A stretch of DNA of 64,000 nucleotides from the NCBI RefSeq assembly GCF_002234675.1, contig NC_019866.2, forward strand, positions 21,480,802 to 21,544,801. The letters run 5' to 3'. Each line of letters begins with the position of its first letter. Position 1 is the stretch's first letter. The notes beneath the pieces were generated by a model. The model did no database searches and was not told where the DNA came from. It saw only the letters and a list, made by a program, of their open reading frames with translations. This DNA comes from Oryzias latipes. Lineage: Eukaryota; Chordata; Actinopteri; Beloniformes; Adrianichthyidae. The position numbers were made by a program, and so were the translations under genes. This document shows, piece after piece, positions 19,270 to 32,529 of this stretch.

Positions 19270-20310
19270 GGAGCAGGAGCAGATGCGTGGAGTGACAATA
19301 ACATGGAATGTAGATGAAAACATTGGGATTGAAAACTTATATTCTAAAACAGAACATTCTAAAATTTTTAGTTTAAAACTTTTGTTCCCATTTTAGATCA
19401 TTTGTTTTTAAATCGTGAAGCCCTTTGGTTCCTTCAGGAGTTGTAAATTACTGTATAAAGTTTAATTCAATCATGATCCTTTTAACAAAATAAACATTAT
19501 TTAGAAAATAAAGCAATGACTAAATAGCACTCTTTGATATTCAAAGACAAAAATTCAGTAAAAATATACTGATAGATTTAATAAAATAAAATAACATAAA
19601 TAATGGATCCTCTCCCGTCATAATTCTGGAGTAACTTTGAGCTCATCACGCGTCTCACAGTTTGAGCAGCTGCGTTATGTTCTGTGCGCCTGTTTCTCAT
19701 CCAGTAATAATGAAAAAAGCTCATTTCTCTGTCTTCTGCCGCAGCTAATCATATATCTGTTACCTTTTCACCAGTACAGAGTTCCTCGTTCATTGCAGGA
19801 CTTACGTTCTAAGAACAATCATGATCTGTAAAATCCACAGAGAATGATTACAAATGTTTTATGGCAGTAAAACTCCTCACTGCCTAAATATACTTTTCTC
19901 ACACAGACATGTACATTTTCACCCTTTTCTCTTGTTTACATTCTCAAACCTTCATAGAAATCAGGTCCAGGAACTTAGAATAAAAACAAAGATCTGATCA
20001 CAGATTTCTGATCTGAAGAGCTCTGCATTTCTGCACAGGAGACATGTCACGGACTGAGGACATTGATTGACAGGGTCTCCAGCCAATCAGGACACAGAAC
20101 AGGATGCACTGTTTAAAAAAAGCAGCATAATCGCTCAGAAATAATGATCTAAACCGGGAAAGATGAAATGCGACATAGAAAGGAAAGACTGTCTTCTGTT
20201 CTGTTTGACAGATTTTAGAGGGTTTCAGGTTGAACACAGACTGCAGAAGGAGAAGGTGTTTAGACACACCTGAAATGTGTGTATTTGATAAATGTGTTTG
20301 TCTTTTCCAG
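19270..20310. other. AT-rich DNA, no gene recognised
   Basis: Short frames occur on both strands but none has coding character or splice support. Part of it may be intron of whatever gene owns the candidate exon at 20311-20476. Confidence 0.3.
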
Positions 20311-20476
20311 TCATCATCAACCTGCAGCTGCTGGATTCTCTCAGAGTCGACTTTTCCAGAGTTAGGATGCCGGATTTGAACAATTGGGCCAGACGCTACA
20401 CACAGACGTTCAGCTCCATCCAGGACCCACAGTCAGCACCATCCTCAGCAAACATTGTTCCAGCTCCAGAGGACAG
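20311..20476 (+). CDS. Candidate isolated exon, product unknown
   Basis: A strong acceptor (tgtttgtcttttccag) and a donor (gacag|gtacac) bound 166 nt of open frame that reads like real protein, including [20 protein letters not shown] and [21 protein letters not shown] do not recognise the family. The neighbours are transposon remnants, so it may be a stranded exon of a host gene whose other exons lie outside the window or were lost. Entry is phase 1 and exit phase 2 in the chosen frame. Confidence 0.35.
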
Positions 20477-20559
20477 GTACACTCTGCTGTTCTCTTTGAA
20501 TTGATAGGAATGATATTTGGAGGAGGTTTGTGTTTTCATGATGTGTGTTTCTGCCTCTA

Positions 20560-20935
20560 AGAATCTTCAAGGGGGGGCTCCATTTGCCAGGTGCTGCACT
20601 TTGGACTGGATCCCTTCCTCTTCCAACAAGTCAGAGTCTGGTGGGATGACCTGGACTGACCTGCACAGAGTCCTGACCTGAACCCCATAGAACACCAGGC
20701 CTTCTCCACCAACATCAGTGTGTGACCTCACCAATGACCTTTAGGAAGAAAGGTCAGGGACTCCTCCAAACACTCCTCAACCTTGTGGACATCATTCCCA
20801 GAAGAGTTGAAGCTGTAATCGCTGCAGGAGGTGGATCCACACCGTACTGAACTCTATGGGTCAGTGCTGGGACGACACTTCAGTTCATGTGAGTACAGGC
20901 CGGTGAGCGTATACTTTTGGTACTACAGTGTACAT
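20560..20935 (+). mobile_element. Degenerate Tc1-like transposase fragment
   Basis: Pieces such as cctgacctgaaccccatag (the PDLNPI block preceding the catalytic glutamate) and a terminal gtatacttttggtactacagtg suggest the end of a Tc1/mariner element. Stops and frameshifts are throughout, and no usable frame remains. Confidence 0.5.
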
Positions 20936-21083
20936 GTGAGTACATCACAGAGATGCTCTGCAAAGTTCCTGAGCAGCTGGGGGCAGATAAAATCTGACAT
21001 CTTTCATGCTCTTTAGATTTAGAATATAGATTTTTCGACTGAACATGACATGAATAACACAGCATCAATGGGGGGGAGGGCAT

Positions 21084-21360
21084 CTCTGTGTGGAGTTTGC
21101 ATGTTCTCCCCGTTCATGTGCAGGTTTTCTCTGGGGTCTCCGGCCTCCTCCCACCATCCAAAAACATGCTTCATAGGTTAATTGGCAACTCTAAATTGTC
21201 CATAGGTGTGAGAGTGAATGGGTGTGTGATTGTGGACATTTTACCCTGCAACAGACTGGTGACCTGTCCAGGGCGTCCCCTGCCTTCACCCAAAAGGGCC
21301 CGGGATAGGCTCCAGCAGCCCTGTGACCCCGAAAGGGAATAAACGGAATAGAAGATGATT
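21084..21360 (+). mobile_element. Fish interspersed repeat (L2/SINE tail type)
   Basis: Contains the widespread teleost motif series gtttgcatgttctccccgt, catgcttcataggttaattgg and gggataggctccagcagcc, ending in a gaatgattg-like tail. It is the same tail found in the SINEs of the palindrome arms, but without the tRNA head. Confidence 0.6.
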
Positions 21361-21421
21361 GAATGATTTCTAATCTATCTGATTGTCCAACTTATAAGCT
21401 AAGAACTATGTGGCAATTCAA

Positions 21422-22515
21422 TAGGGATGGGTATCGTTAAGGTTTTAACGATACTACTACTCTTATCGATACTGCTTATCGATCCGGTACTCTTATCGGT
21501 ACTCTTATCGATACTTTTTGAGGACGAAAAAAAATAAATAAATAACAAATTAAGAACATAAAGTGTTTTATTTCCTCATTATGCAACAACATTGTTTTTT
21601 TTAGCAAAACATTTTACTTTATACATGAGAATGTTCCAGACAGGATATTTATTTAATTATTTAATTTAATTGTTTTTATTATTTATGAGTGTGATGTTTC
21701 ATTTGATCTTTTGTCCATTTTCCACAACTTTGAATAGACTTTTCTGTCTGTCAAACACCAGAGTTAAGTTAAGTTAAGTTAAGTTAAGTTAAGTTAAGTT
21801 AAATGATGGAAACAAATTCACTTTGATGCAGACTCCTTTCTATTGCCAACTCCATTTATTTTTCTTTAAATCCAGTAAACCCAATAAATGATATTAATTT
21901 TACGGATGACAACTATCATTAGTTATTAATTATTATTAAGTATTAGGAAGCAGCTGATAGTTTGTCGCGGGTCTGGAATCATAAGCGGTGAGTCTAAGCC
22001 CCGCCTCTCTACCTGTTTGTTGTATGCTCTGCGTGCAACGCCCCCCCCCCCTCCCTCCCGCTGCCCCAGCCTGTTCTGCACAAACAGTGCAACATACGGT
22101 CATCAAGGTGACAGCATGGTAGGCAAACTTAATAATTTTTACGCAGAAACGTTAGTTCTTAGTCTAGGGCGCTCACGTGTCGCCACTGACTGTGTGTGTG
22201 CTGCCTTGTCTTGTGTGTGTGCGCGCGCTGCGCGTGCTGTCTGAACAACAGCCATGCACACAAATAGACAGACAACGCTCTCCTCTTCAACGAGAATACC
22301 GAAATTAATATAATCATTAATTAACGGAAAATTGACTGACTTGGTGAGATAAATATGGCAGATAACGCTTATATTTTGTGGGACACACAAAAAAGAAAAA
22401 GTAACTTCTCCAGTACCGATAGCAGAACCGTTCAGGTCAGATCTTAACGATACTGCGGTCTTGAAGAATGCGGCCCCGGGGCTGGTTCAATACCGGGGCA
22501 CGGTACCCATCCCTA
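21422..22515. mobile_element. MITE with tagggatgggta terminal repeats
   Basis: The left end is tagggatgggtatcg and the right end is cggtacccatccc followed by ta, its inverted complement. The interior near both ends carries tatcgatact/accgatagc repeats. A pentanucleotide (aagtt)n microsatellite lies at 21762-21801. No transposase is present. Confidence 0.65.
21762..21801. repeat. (AAGTT)n microsatellite
   Basis: About eight uninterrupted pentanucleotide units. Confidence 0.95.
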
Positions 22516-22751
22516 CTCTTCAATCTCCCTCATATGTTTGTTTGAGACTTTTTTTTGTTTCTGAAAAATGTTGCAGAAATAATTATTTATTACTAAATAA
22601 CTAAAAGGGCCAGTTTCAACTTCAAAGATTTACATATTTATTTGCTCACAAGTTAAACAGAAAACATTTATTTTGAGCCACAATTATAATTAGCTGTTTC
22701 ACTCGGGGTGTGGTACATTTTATGTCCACTAGATGGTGCCAAGAGTGGTGG

Positions 22752-24480
<1,729 letters not shown>

Positions 24481-24483
24481 CAG

Positions 24484-26077
24484 CAACGTCAGAATCAGAA
24501 TCAGAAAGCCTTTATTGTCATTGTAACACAAGAAACTTGTGACAACGAAATTTCTGGTGCTCTCCAGCTGCTTAAACAATAAAATAGATAATCTTCTAAA
24601 GAACAATAAAATTGTGTTTAACTGAAAATATACATATGTACAAGCTACGTAACTTTTCTTTATTGGACTATATTGCACATGGGAATTTATAATATTGCAC
24701 ATTGGCTTCAAATATTGCACGAGTTACAGATTTTTGTGGGATTCACATTTGTTTAGGAGGTTGACTGCTCTGGGAAAAAAACTGTTCTTGAGTCTATTTG
24801 TGCGAGCCTTGTGGGATCTGTACCGTCGGCCTGACGGTAGCAGTTGGAACAGGTGGTGGTTGGGATGGTGGGAGCCCTTGATGATTTGGCTGACTCTGCT
24901 CGTGTAGCGAGAGCTAGCAATGTCCTCTAGGCTGGGCAGGGGGGAGCCGGTGATTTTCTGGGCCGTGTTGATCACCCTCTGCAGCGCCTTCCTGTCTGCG
25001 GCTGAGCATCCTGTATACCAGGCTGTGATGCAGTACGTGAGGATGCTCTCGATGGTGGCTCTGTAGAAGGTCACCAGCAGCTTCTTGTCCAGGTTGTTCC
25101 TCCTGAGTATTCTCAGAAAGTGGAGACGCTGCTGGGCCTTCCCTACTGCCGCAGTGGTGTTTGCAGTCCAGGAGAGGTCCTCTGTGATCAGCACACCTAG
25201 GTAGCGGATGGAGTGAACCCTGTCCACGCTGACCCCATTTATATAAAGTGGGGGCGGGTCCACTTTCCCCTTTCTGAAGTCCAGGATTATTTCTTTCGTT
25301 TTGGTGGTGTTCAGGTGGAGGTTGTTTCCTGAACACCACTTTTCCAGTCTGCTGACTTCATCCCTGTAGAGAGTCTCATCTTCCCCTGAGATGAGCCCGA
25401 CCACAGCGGTGTCATCAGCAAACTTGATGATGGTGTTGCAGGGGTGGGTTGGCGTGCAGTCCGATGTGTAGAGCGTGAAGAGGAGAGGGCTCAGTACACA
25501 TCCTTGTGGTGATCCTGTGCTGATGGTGATGGTGGATGAAAGGTGGGGTCCAAGTTTAACAGATTGTGGTCGTTCTGACAGAAAGTATTTAATCCATGAG
25601 CAGATGGGGGAAGAAAGGCCCAGGTGAAGCAGTTTCTCTGTCAGGATGTCTGGGATGATGTTGTTAAAGGCTGAGCTGAAGTCCAGAAAGAGCAGCCTAA
25701 CGTAGTTCCCTGGGTGGTCCAGGTGGCTCAGGGCAGAGTGAAGAGTGGTGGAAATAGCATCATCTGTTGAGCGATTTGGTTTGTAGGCAAACTGAAGCGG
25801 GTCGAGGGTGGGTGGGAGATTATCTTTGATGTGTTTTGCTATCAGTCTTTCAAAACACTTCATGATTACAGGCGTGAGGGCGACTGGCCTGTAGTCGTTG
25901 AGGCTGTCTGCTGGCTGACTTTTTGAGAACCGGAATTATGGTGGAGGTTTTGAAGCAGGCTGGGATACTGCACTGTTGTAGGGACTGATTAAAGATACTG
26001 GTGAAGACGTCCGCTAATTGGTCGGCGCATGCGCTGAGTACTTTGCCTGGTACTCCAGGCAAAGTACTCCTGGTCAC
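24484..26077 (-). pseudogene. L2-like LINE ORF2, 5'-truncated
   Basis: Minus strand. 24724-25863 is a 379-residue open frame with a complete reverse-transcriptase core: [38 protein letters not shown] and IRYLGVLI, then the C-terminal [20 protein letters not shown] region. The catalytic FADD is intact. Upstream, 25850-26077 continues in another frame (SIFNQSLQQCSIPACFK), so one frameshift is present before the element ends in a fold-back. The 3' end carries the usual caaacttgtgacaacgaaat-type tail region and a short (cagaat)n repeat near 24490. The family resembles fish L2/CR1-type LINEs. Confidence 0.88.
26037..26068. repeat. Perfect 14-bp hairpin at LINE 5' breakpoint
   Basis: agtactttgcctgg (26037-26050), loop tact, then ccaggcaaagtact (26055-26068). 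The left arm is genuine LINE coding sequence (PGKVLS on the minus strand); the right arm is its inverted copy, after which non-LINE DNA begins. Confidence 0.9.
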
Positions 26078-26653
26078 TAATTGTCTCCCGTTAAATAGGC
26101 AGACTGAGTGATTCTGAAAACAGCTGTGATGTCAATTAAAGTTTATCATGACCGCCTGGGCAATTAGTTCTCAGTCTTTTATTATTTTTCTCACTAGTAT
26201 GACGATGTACAGTGCTTAAATTATCAATATTAAAGTATAGTTGAAGTTTGCCTAAATATACATCTATATGAGCTTCATGTACTCCTTGGCACCATCTAGT
26301 GGACAACAAAATGTACTACAGAGTGAAAAAAGCAAATAATCATTGTAGTTTAGAAGAATGATTTCTATTTAAATTTTTGAGCCTATAAATATGTAAATCT
26401 TTAAATATACCTGTAAATGTAAATGAAATATGTAAATCTTTGTGAGATCAACATAAATGGTTAACTATATTAACATAGAGTTCTGTAACAAAAATATCTA
26501 ATATTGCAGAATTTTTAAAAGCAGAAACCAATTTCATGTTGAAACGGCTCTTTTTAGTCATTTAGTATAGATTTAAGGACAGTTTATATTAATTATTCCC
26601 AAATATTACTAACAATTTATTCACACTTGCTAAATATCTAATTCACTGCTGTA

Positions 26654-27653
26654 NNNNNNNNNNNNNNNNNNNNNNNNNNNNNNNNNNNNNNNNNNNNNNN
26701 NNNNNNNNNNNNNNNNNNNNNNNNNNNNNNNNNNNNNNNNNNNNNNNNNNNNNNNNNNNNNNNNNNNNNNNNNNNNNNNNNNNNNNNNNNNNNNNNNNNN
26801 NNNNNNNNNNNNNNNNNNNNNNNNNNNNNNNNNNNNNNNNNNNNNNNNNNNNNNNNNNNNNNNNNNNNNNNNNNNNNNNNNNNNNNNNNNNNNNNNNNNN
26901 NNNNNNNNNNNNNNNNNNNNNNNNNNNNNNNNNNNNNNNNNNNNNNNNNNNNNNNNNNNNNNNNNNNNNNNNNNNNNNNNNNNNNNNNNNNNNNNNNNNN
27001 NNNNNNNNNNNNNNNNNNNNNNNNNNNNNNNNNNNNNNNNNNNNNNNNNNNNNNNNNNNNNNNNNNNNNNNNNNNNNNNNNNNNNNNNNNNNNNNNNNNN
27101 NNNNNNNNNNNNNNNNNNNNNNNNNNNNNNNNNNNNNNNNNNNNNNNNNNNNNNNNNNNNNNNNNNNNNNNNNNNNNNNNNNNNNNNNNNNNNNNNNNNN
27201 NNNNNNNNNNNNNNNNNNNNNNNNNNNNNNNNNNNNNNNNNNNNNNNNNNNNNNNNNNNNNNNNNNNNNNNNNNNNNNNNNNNNNNNNNNNNNNNNNNNN
27301 NNNNNNNNNNNNNNNNNNNNNNNNNNNNNNNNNNNNNNNNNNNNNNNNNNNNNNNNNNNNNNNNNNNNNNNNNNNNNNNNNNNNNNNNNNNNNNNNNNNN
27401 NNNNNNNNNNNNNNNNNNNNNNNNNNNNNNNNNNNNNNNNNNNNNNNNNNNNNNNNNNNNNNNNNNNNNNNNNNNNNNNNNNNNNNNNNNNNNNNNNNNN
27501 NNNNNNNNNNNNNNNNNNNNNNNNNNNNNNNNNNNNNNNNNNNNNNNNNNNNNNNNNNNNNNNNNNNNNNNNNNNNNNNNNNNNNNNNNNNNNNNNNNNN
27601 NNNNNNNNNNNNNNNNNNNNNNNNNNNNNNNNNNNNNNNNNNNNNNNNNNNNN
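26654..27653. other. Assembly gap, 1,000 N
   Basis: Exactly 1,000 Ns. The sequence right of the gap matches 42245 onward, where the DNA on the other side is a hAT transposase gene. The gap therefore probably hides another copy of that element. Its true length is unknown. Confidence 0.99.
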
Positions 27654-27947
27654 TCACGTGTCTTCCCTCCAAAACACTGGTCGCGGCATGAAAGGAGGCT
27701 GTCAGTGACGTTGTTTACCTGCGTCATTACGTACGTGAACCGCATAATAGGCTGGAGCAGTTAGTCACCAGTCACATTCACTGACTCACATTGAAAAATA
27801 GCTCCAAATAAATTTTTATGTATTTATTTTATTTTGAATTCAAGTTTTTTTTCTTACCTGTGCGCCGCCTAGATTTTCTGTGCTCGGAGAGTGTCAGCAG
27901 TGCGCTATTGCGCACGCGCGCAGCTTAGAGGGAGCAGTGGATGACCA

Positions 27948-30402
27948 TTAAGGCACGTGCCGGTACCAGCGGATCATCATAAGACATGCCGTGAGGGCGG
28001 CCCCCGCCAGGCAGGTCATCACCAGCCCTCTGACAACTGTTGTAGCCGGACGGATGGGATTCTAGAGACAAAAAAAAGCAATCAGGCATCAATTTTAATA
28101 GCAGAAGAGGACTGACTACTGCTAGACACTTACGTTCGGCGGCTCCTCACGATAGGTCGTGTAAGTAAGTCTAAACAAAGTGGACAATGAAGTTATCAGT
28201 TAATACAAAATAGTCATTCCAAAATGATTCACCAGAACAGGGCAGAGGCTTGTGACACATCTGATGTTGTTCACGCCCTAATGAATCAGTGAAAATGAAG
28301 ACACAACAAGGACAAACAATGTTTGGAGATATGTTTGTATAGATTATAGAAAACAATAAGTAAAGATATGGAAGCGATTGTAAGGTAAAGTCAAAACCAG
28401 AAATGCTTTTTCCTTTTCAAAATGAAGCTGCATTTTTGACTCAAAATTAAAATGATAAAGTAATCCGCCAAAATGCTTTTTCATTTCCTTCCTTAACACT
28501 GCTTATTCTGTCACTTAATTAAAATGATAATGAAAATAGTATTTGACATTTCATTTTCAAAATGTTCCATGCTAAATCTTCTTACTCTATTGGCTTTTCC
28601 CATCAGGGGTCGCCACAGTGAACATGGTAAACTTGGCAATGTTTTACGCCGGATGCCCTTCCTGACGCAACCTTCTCAAAGCAACCGGGCTTGGGACCGG
28701 CACAGAAGTAGAGAAGGGAACAGGGAGCAGCCCGGATTCGAACCCTGGTTTCACGGACGGAAGGCGCCGCAAACCAACACAAGCAAAAGCGGCTCCCGCA
28801 AAATGTTCTCTGCTAAATGTGTAGCATAATTCATTTAGAAATGTCTAATTTGACAATTAAAATGGATTATTAGAAATGCTTTTTAATTTTCAGGCAGTCT
28901 ACTTACTGAACAGAGAGCTGGGACGCCACTTGTGGCTCCTCCAGGCGCCTGGAGTTTGATGTTTCTGGGGGGCAGCTGCCTGTGTTTGATTCTGAAAGAC
29001 AAAAATCTAGATGTCATTTTTTCATACTCTGGCAAGGATGGTGGATGCAAAAGTATTATAACAATCCAGCCTAACCAACACTTGAGCGGGGAAGCAACAG
29101 CTGAGCTGCTCATGAAGAGGCTTCTTTGGAGAGCTAATTGTGCCCCATACACTGCACAATCCCGGTCAGTCTCAGGCCGGATTGATCAGAAAGAGAGACA
29201 ATATCTCCTTTAGAGCAAAAAGCTTATTTAGTTTATTTATTAAGTTTCTCAAACAGCCAAAACAGGATGGATGTTAGTTCAACTTCCAGCCTTCTAAACT
29301 CAAGGTTTCACCCCAAAACTCATCACTTCCCATGAGCCTTAGGCGCTGGAGGCGGGGATAACCCCCTGGTCGCCACACTGCCCCCACCTAAGAGGGTTAA
29401 GTGTCCCTACAACCCTCACATAACTGCAGAACAGCCCCATCAGCGTGTTACCTTTCAGCCTCAGGCTTCAAACCGCTGTTATTTCCGGTCCGGTCCCGGT
29501 CAGGACGCAAACGGTAACTAATGAAGCGGGACACCGTTGCTCTGGAACAGGCTAGAAGCCGTTTATTTCTTTGCTTGGATCAAACTGTTAGTAAAGCACA
29601 ATGTCTGCAAACACTTCCTCGTTCAAAACTCAGAGAGAGCACATAAGCTGGCAGAGCAGCCCCCCTTTTTCCTCTCCTGCGCATCCCCTCTCCTGCCTCA
29701 TCCTGGAGCAACCAAGCACCCAAGGCAACGCCTCCTTCCATCACTGTGTTGCCTCCATGACAACCGCATTGATTCACAAAATAGAAACACAACAAAAAGG
29801 GGAGGGTTTCGCCATGCTAAACGTTTGCCGTTTGGACCAACACGCATCTTCTAAATGTGCTTTTATTACTGTTATGATTATTATTAAGGGCCTGCTCGCT
29901 CATAATTTTTTTAATCCGTGCGGTCAGTGCTCAGGTCCGCGGAAGGCGGAAATGCTGCTACGTTACGTAGTCCTCAGAACGTTTATGTTTGATAGTTTCA
30001 GCATTGTAAAGTATAAATGCAAAAATAGGATACGGGTCACTTTTAAAAGATAATGTAAGCGGGTCATTAAAAAAATCGGATATAGTCAGAAAATCGAATT
30101 TGGGCATCAAGACCTGCAGTGTAAATGCAGCCCTAGTCTCGCGGCTTTTCCTCCCGGCTCCTGCCACGCCCACTGTTCACCGTAATCAACAGAGCAATTT
30201 AGCATCAATAGAACATCAACAAAGCAACAGAACACGGGGATACTACAATATGTTACTTACCATGGGAACTAGCATAACCTGCTTTCTGGAATACCCCCCA
30301 GGCCAGATTCACGCACTTTTTTCTTATTATTTTTTTAAGGTACCCATTCAATCGTCCAATCAGAAACAGACCATCTTCCACAACAAGAAGTGTCTTACCC
30401 AT
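27948..30402 (-). CDS. Unrecognised tail-anchored small protein, copy at 28-30 kb
   Basis: Minus strand. Proposed exons: 30399-30402 (ATGG; donor gtaag), 28907-28991 (85 nt), 28134-28170 (37 nt) and 27948-28061 (114 nt), totalling 240 nt and 79 residues. The second exon reads MESNTGSCPPETSNSRR then LEEPQVASQLSV. The third gives QLTYTTYREEPPN. The last gives NPIRPATTVVR, a helix GLVMTCLAGAALTACLMM and the tail IRWYRHVP. It corresponds exon for exon to the gene at 6088-11734: shared QL-x-Y and IRP motifs, one helix, and a basic aromatic tail. Intron 1 holds a gypsy LTR. Family and function are unknown. All junctions are GT-AG and in phase, but no expression evidence is available. Confidence 0.58.
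28575..28805 (+). mobile_element. SINE-like repeat (copy 1)
   Basis: Contains cttttcccatcaggggtcgc, ttttacgccggatgcccttc and ggattcgaaccctggtttc (a B-box-like tRNA motif). It shares its left edge with the 3' end of the LINE remnant at 37480-37805, as expected for a SINE mobilised by that LINE. The duplicate is at 43103-43333. Confidence 0.65.
29045..29381 (-). mobile_element. Gypsy-type 3' LTR fragment (copy 1)
   Basis: On the minus strand, a purine-rich tract (taggtgggggcag) is followed by TGTGGCGACCAGGGGG, the usual start of a fish gypsy LTR, and later by an aataaataaa signal. Only the 3' LTR and a little internal sequence are present. The duplicate is at about 43617-43953. The lower boundary, in intron 1 of the small gene, is approximate. 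Confidence 0.5.
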
Positions 30403-30549
30403 GTCACCTGTGTCTCACCCAGCTACGACAGATTTGATCCGTTTAGAATTGTTAATGTAATTGCTAAGGACTTTTTTGATCGATGCAGTTGGACACAGTG
30501 ACATGACGGACTATTAAATACTTTTCCATCCGTTTTCCTGACTGTTGTG

Positions 30550-32100
30550 GGGCAGCTGAAGATACGTGTCATCATGAGGTTGTCTTTCCTCCAGTTTATT
30601 TAATGTCCTTTCTAGATTCATTGTTAACTTTAATTTATTATAGGCTTTGCTTTCAACTGACCAGAACACTCATCCTTTACTGTAGTGGTCACTGCTTTGT
30701 ACTTTTGAAGCAGCATCGCTGATGTGGTTTGTTCAGTGGATGCAGATTTTCCTGTAATGCGTCCTCTGGCTCACCATGACAACATGACCTGATATGAATA
30801 CAGATGCCTTATAGAGACAACCATAAAACATCACTGCTCACCCAATACTCAGCAAACAAACAGCCAGCTTCATACGACCTTTGCTCAGGTTGACTTTTAT
30901 TGGAGACCGGCCTAATTTGGGAGGAACAGTTTGCTCACCAGAGTTTCCAAAGTGAAAAAGTACATTTATTTTAATTAGGTTGTAACAAAACACGAGTGGG
31001 AAGAGACATGGGCAAGTTACAATACTATGGTCTGTTTAGATAAGAGCTATATTCTCTTTATTTCTACAGTTTCAAAAAAAATCTTATTTTGTTTGTCACT
31101 AAAACAAAATATGGAATTTGGAACATCAAGTTAAAGTAATAAGGAAAACTGCTGTTTGTTGAAAAAAGAAAAATTATAGACCAACTGTTAACTATGTAAT
31201 TATTAGTACTAGATTTTAGATTAAAAAAAATTGAGAAATCACTTTGTAAATGTATTCTTTACTGGGAGAGTTCATTACCATTTAGTGTAAACTGGTAAAT
31301 AAAGGATCTGAAGGATGGGATTGTGCAACAACTGTCACTGAGCAGCAGTTAATAACAAACCATCTTCCACAACAGGAAGTGTGTGTATCTTGCTTACCCA
31401 TGTCACCTATGTTATCTTTTTGAGCTATGAGCGATCCAACAGGCTATGTGTCGACCCTCACCATGCTACGACAGTTTTTATCCATTTAGAATTGTTAATG
31501 TAAAAGCACAGCGGCGGTTGCTAATGTAGCTGGGGCAGACTTTTGCTGTGGGGTGCGTGCAGCGCCGGCTAAAGTCTTCTGCGTTGTGTTTTCAGATGAA
31601 TAAGTCATCATTGCCATCCAGAATGAGGGATTTTACTGTGTTAATGCTAAAATAAATACAGCACATGTGTTTTTATTTCTGGTCTCACTCCAACACTCAC
31701 CTGAGGGAAGGCAAAAAAAAAAAAAAACCCACAGACACACATGAGACCATGCTGCAAGTTAGCTTAAGTCTTGCTAACACTAACACACTTCTGAATGCTG
31801 CATTTACCCTTAACATTTTTCACATGATTGGCAAAAACAAAAAAGGCGTGAGAAGAGTTTTAAGTTATGAACATTGTTTTTCTATGTTTTAAAATTTAAA
31901 CTCTCTTTTCAGTCAAACTAGTGCGAGTAACGTCTACGGCTTACCTACTCTTAGAAGTTCTCATGGGGGACTGAGGAGAATGCCGCGAAAGAACAGGAAG
32001 TAGCGAACCATCAAAATAAAAGTCTCCGCTTAAAACATTCGCATGCAAATAACAAATTAAAGATAAAAAAGCAATTTTGGTGAAATTAACACAACAAACA
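30550..32100. other. AT-rich intergenic DNA
   Basis: Apart from the duplicated start exon at 31397-31500, I see no gene. An A tract at 31713-31726 and short frames have no coding support. Confidence 0.3.
31397..31500 (-). other. Second copy of the ATGG start exon
   Basis: On the minus strand it reads aggtgacATGG followed by the donor gtaagcaag, preceded by the same 5' leader as the 28-30 kb gene. The promoter block belonging to it continues at about 32117-32205 after an inserted stretch. It lies 1 kb upstream of the other start exon and could act as an alternative first exon or be a leftover from a tandem duplication. Confidence 0.5.
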
Positions 32101-32224
32101 TCACATGGCCTACACTAAGGACTTTTTGATCGATGCAGTTGGACACAGTGACATGACAGAATGTTAAATAAATACTTTTCCATCCGTTTTCCTGACTGTT
32201 GTGGTGAAGCTGAACTGTCCACTA

Positions 32225-32400
32225 AAAAAAGTGATTCTGGCCTCTAGTAAATGCTTCAAATATCTTTTTAGTTCACTTTAATTATTTTAATCACATTTTT
32301 CGGTTATACCTAATTAATTTAAGTAAGTCAAACATATTTTTTCTTTTTAAAAACAACGTTATTAAATTGTAAATATAACTTTAAAAATTATGTTCATCCA
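32225..32400. mobile_element. AT-rich MITE end (probable)
   Basis: Starts cactaaaaaaagtgattctgg and contains taattaatttaagtaagtc, a style shared with 18100-18360 and the far side at 36719-36870 (taattgaattaatttgaatg). It is probably one end of an element split by later insertions. Weak. Confidence 0.35.
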
Positions 32401-32408
32401 ACCTGCAA

Positions 32409-32529
32409 TGACGTCATCTAATTTGCGCATGCGCACACCATGCACCCGCCATTTTAAGATCAGAAGCGCGTGCCTTAGTATCACTGCAGACAGAAAAGGG
32501 AGCGGGTTGATCGAAGTTGCCTGGGTTTG
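32409..32529 (+). promoter_or_regulatory. CpG-type promoter with CRE, NRF1 and YY1 motifs and first exon
   Basis: Within 50 bases lie a perfect cAMP-response element TGACGTCA (32409-32416), a palindromic NRF1 site GCGCATGCGC (32425-32434) and a YY1-like CCGCCATTTTAAG (32447-32459). They are followed by about 70 bases of G-rich leader that ends in a strong donor, tttg|gtaagt (32530). This is the usual layout of a TATA-less vertebrate promoter with a short untranslated first exon. A candidate second exon lies at 34232, and Harbinger-type fragments have entered the intron. Confidence 0.6.

Larger units (their letters stand above)
27654..30470. repeat. Segmental duplicate, copy 1 (partner 42245-45090)
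   Basis: Near-identical to 42245-45090, starting at the gap edge with tcacgtgtcttccctcc and running through the small repeat-protein gene, a SINE, a gypsy LTR and MITE debris. Similarity declines past the ggaatacccccca motif (about 30290) and fades near 30470. Differences include an extra block of about 60 bp near 27845-27925 and one missing 45-bp repeat unit in the variable exon. Confidence 0.92.

Noticed and set aside
26630-27745. Long minus-strand open frames of 344-371 residues
   Set aside because: They are almost entirely the N gap and contain no information.
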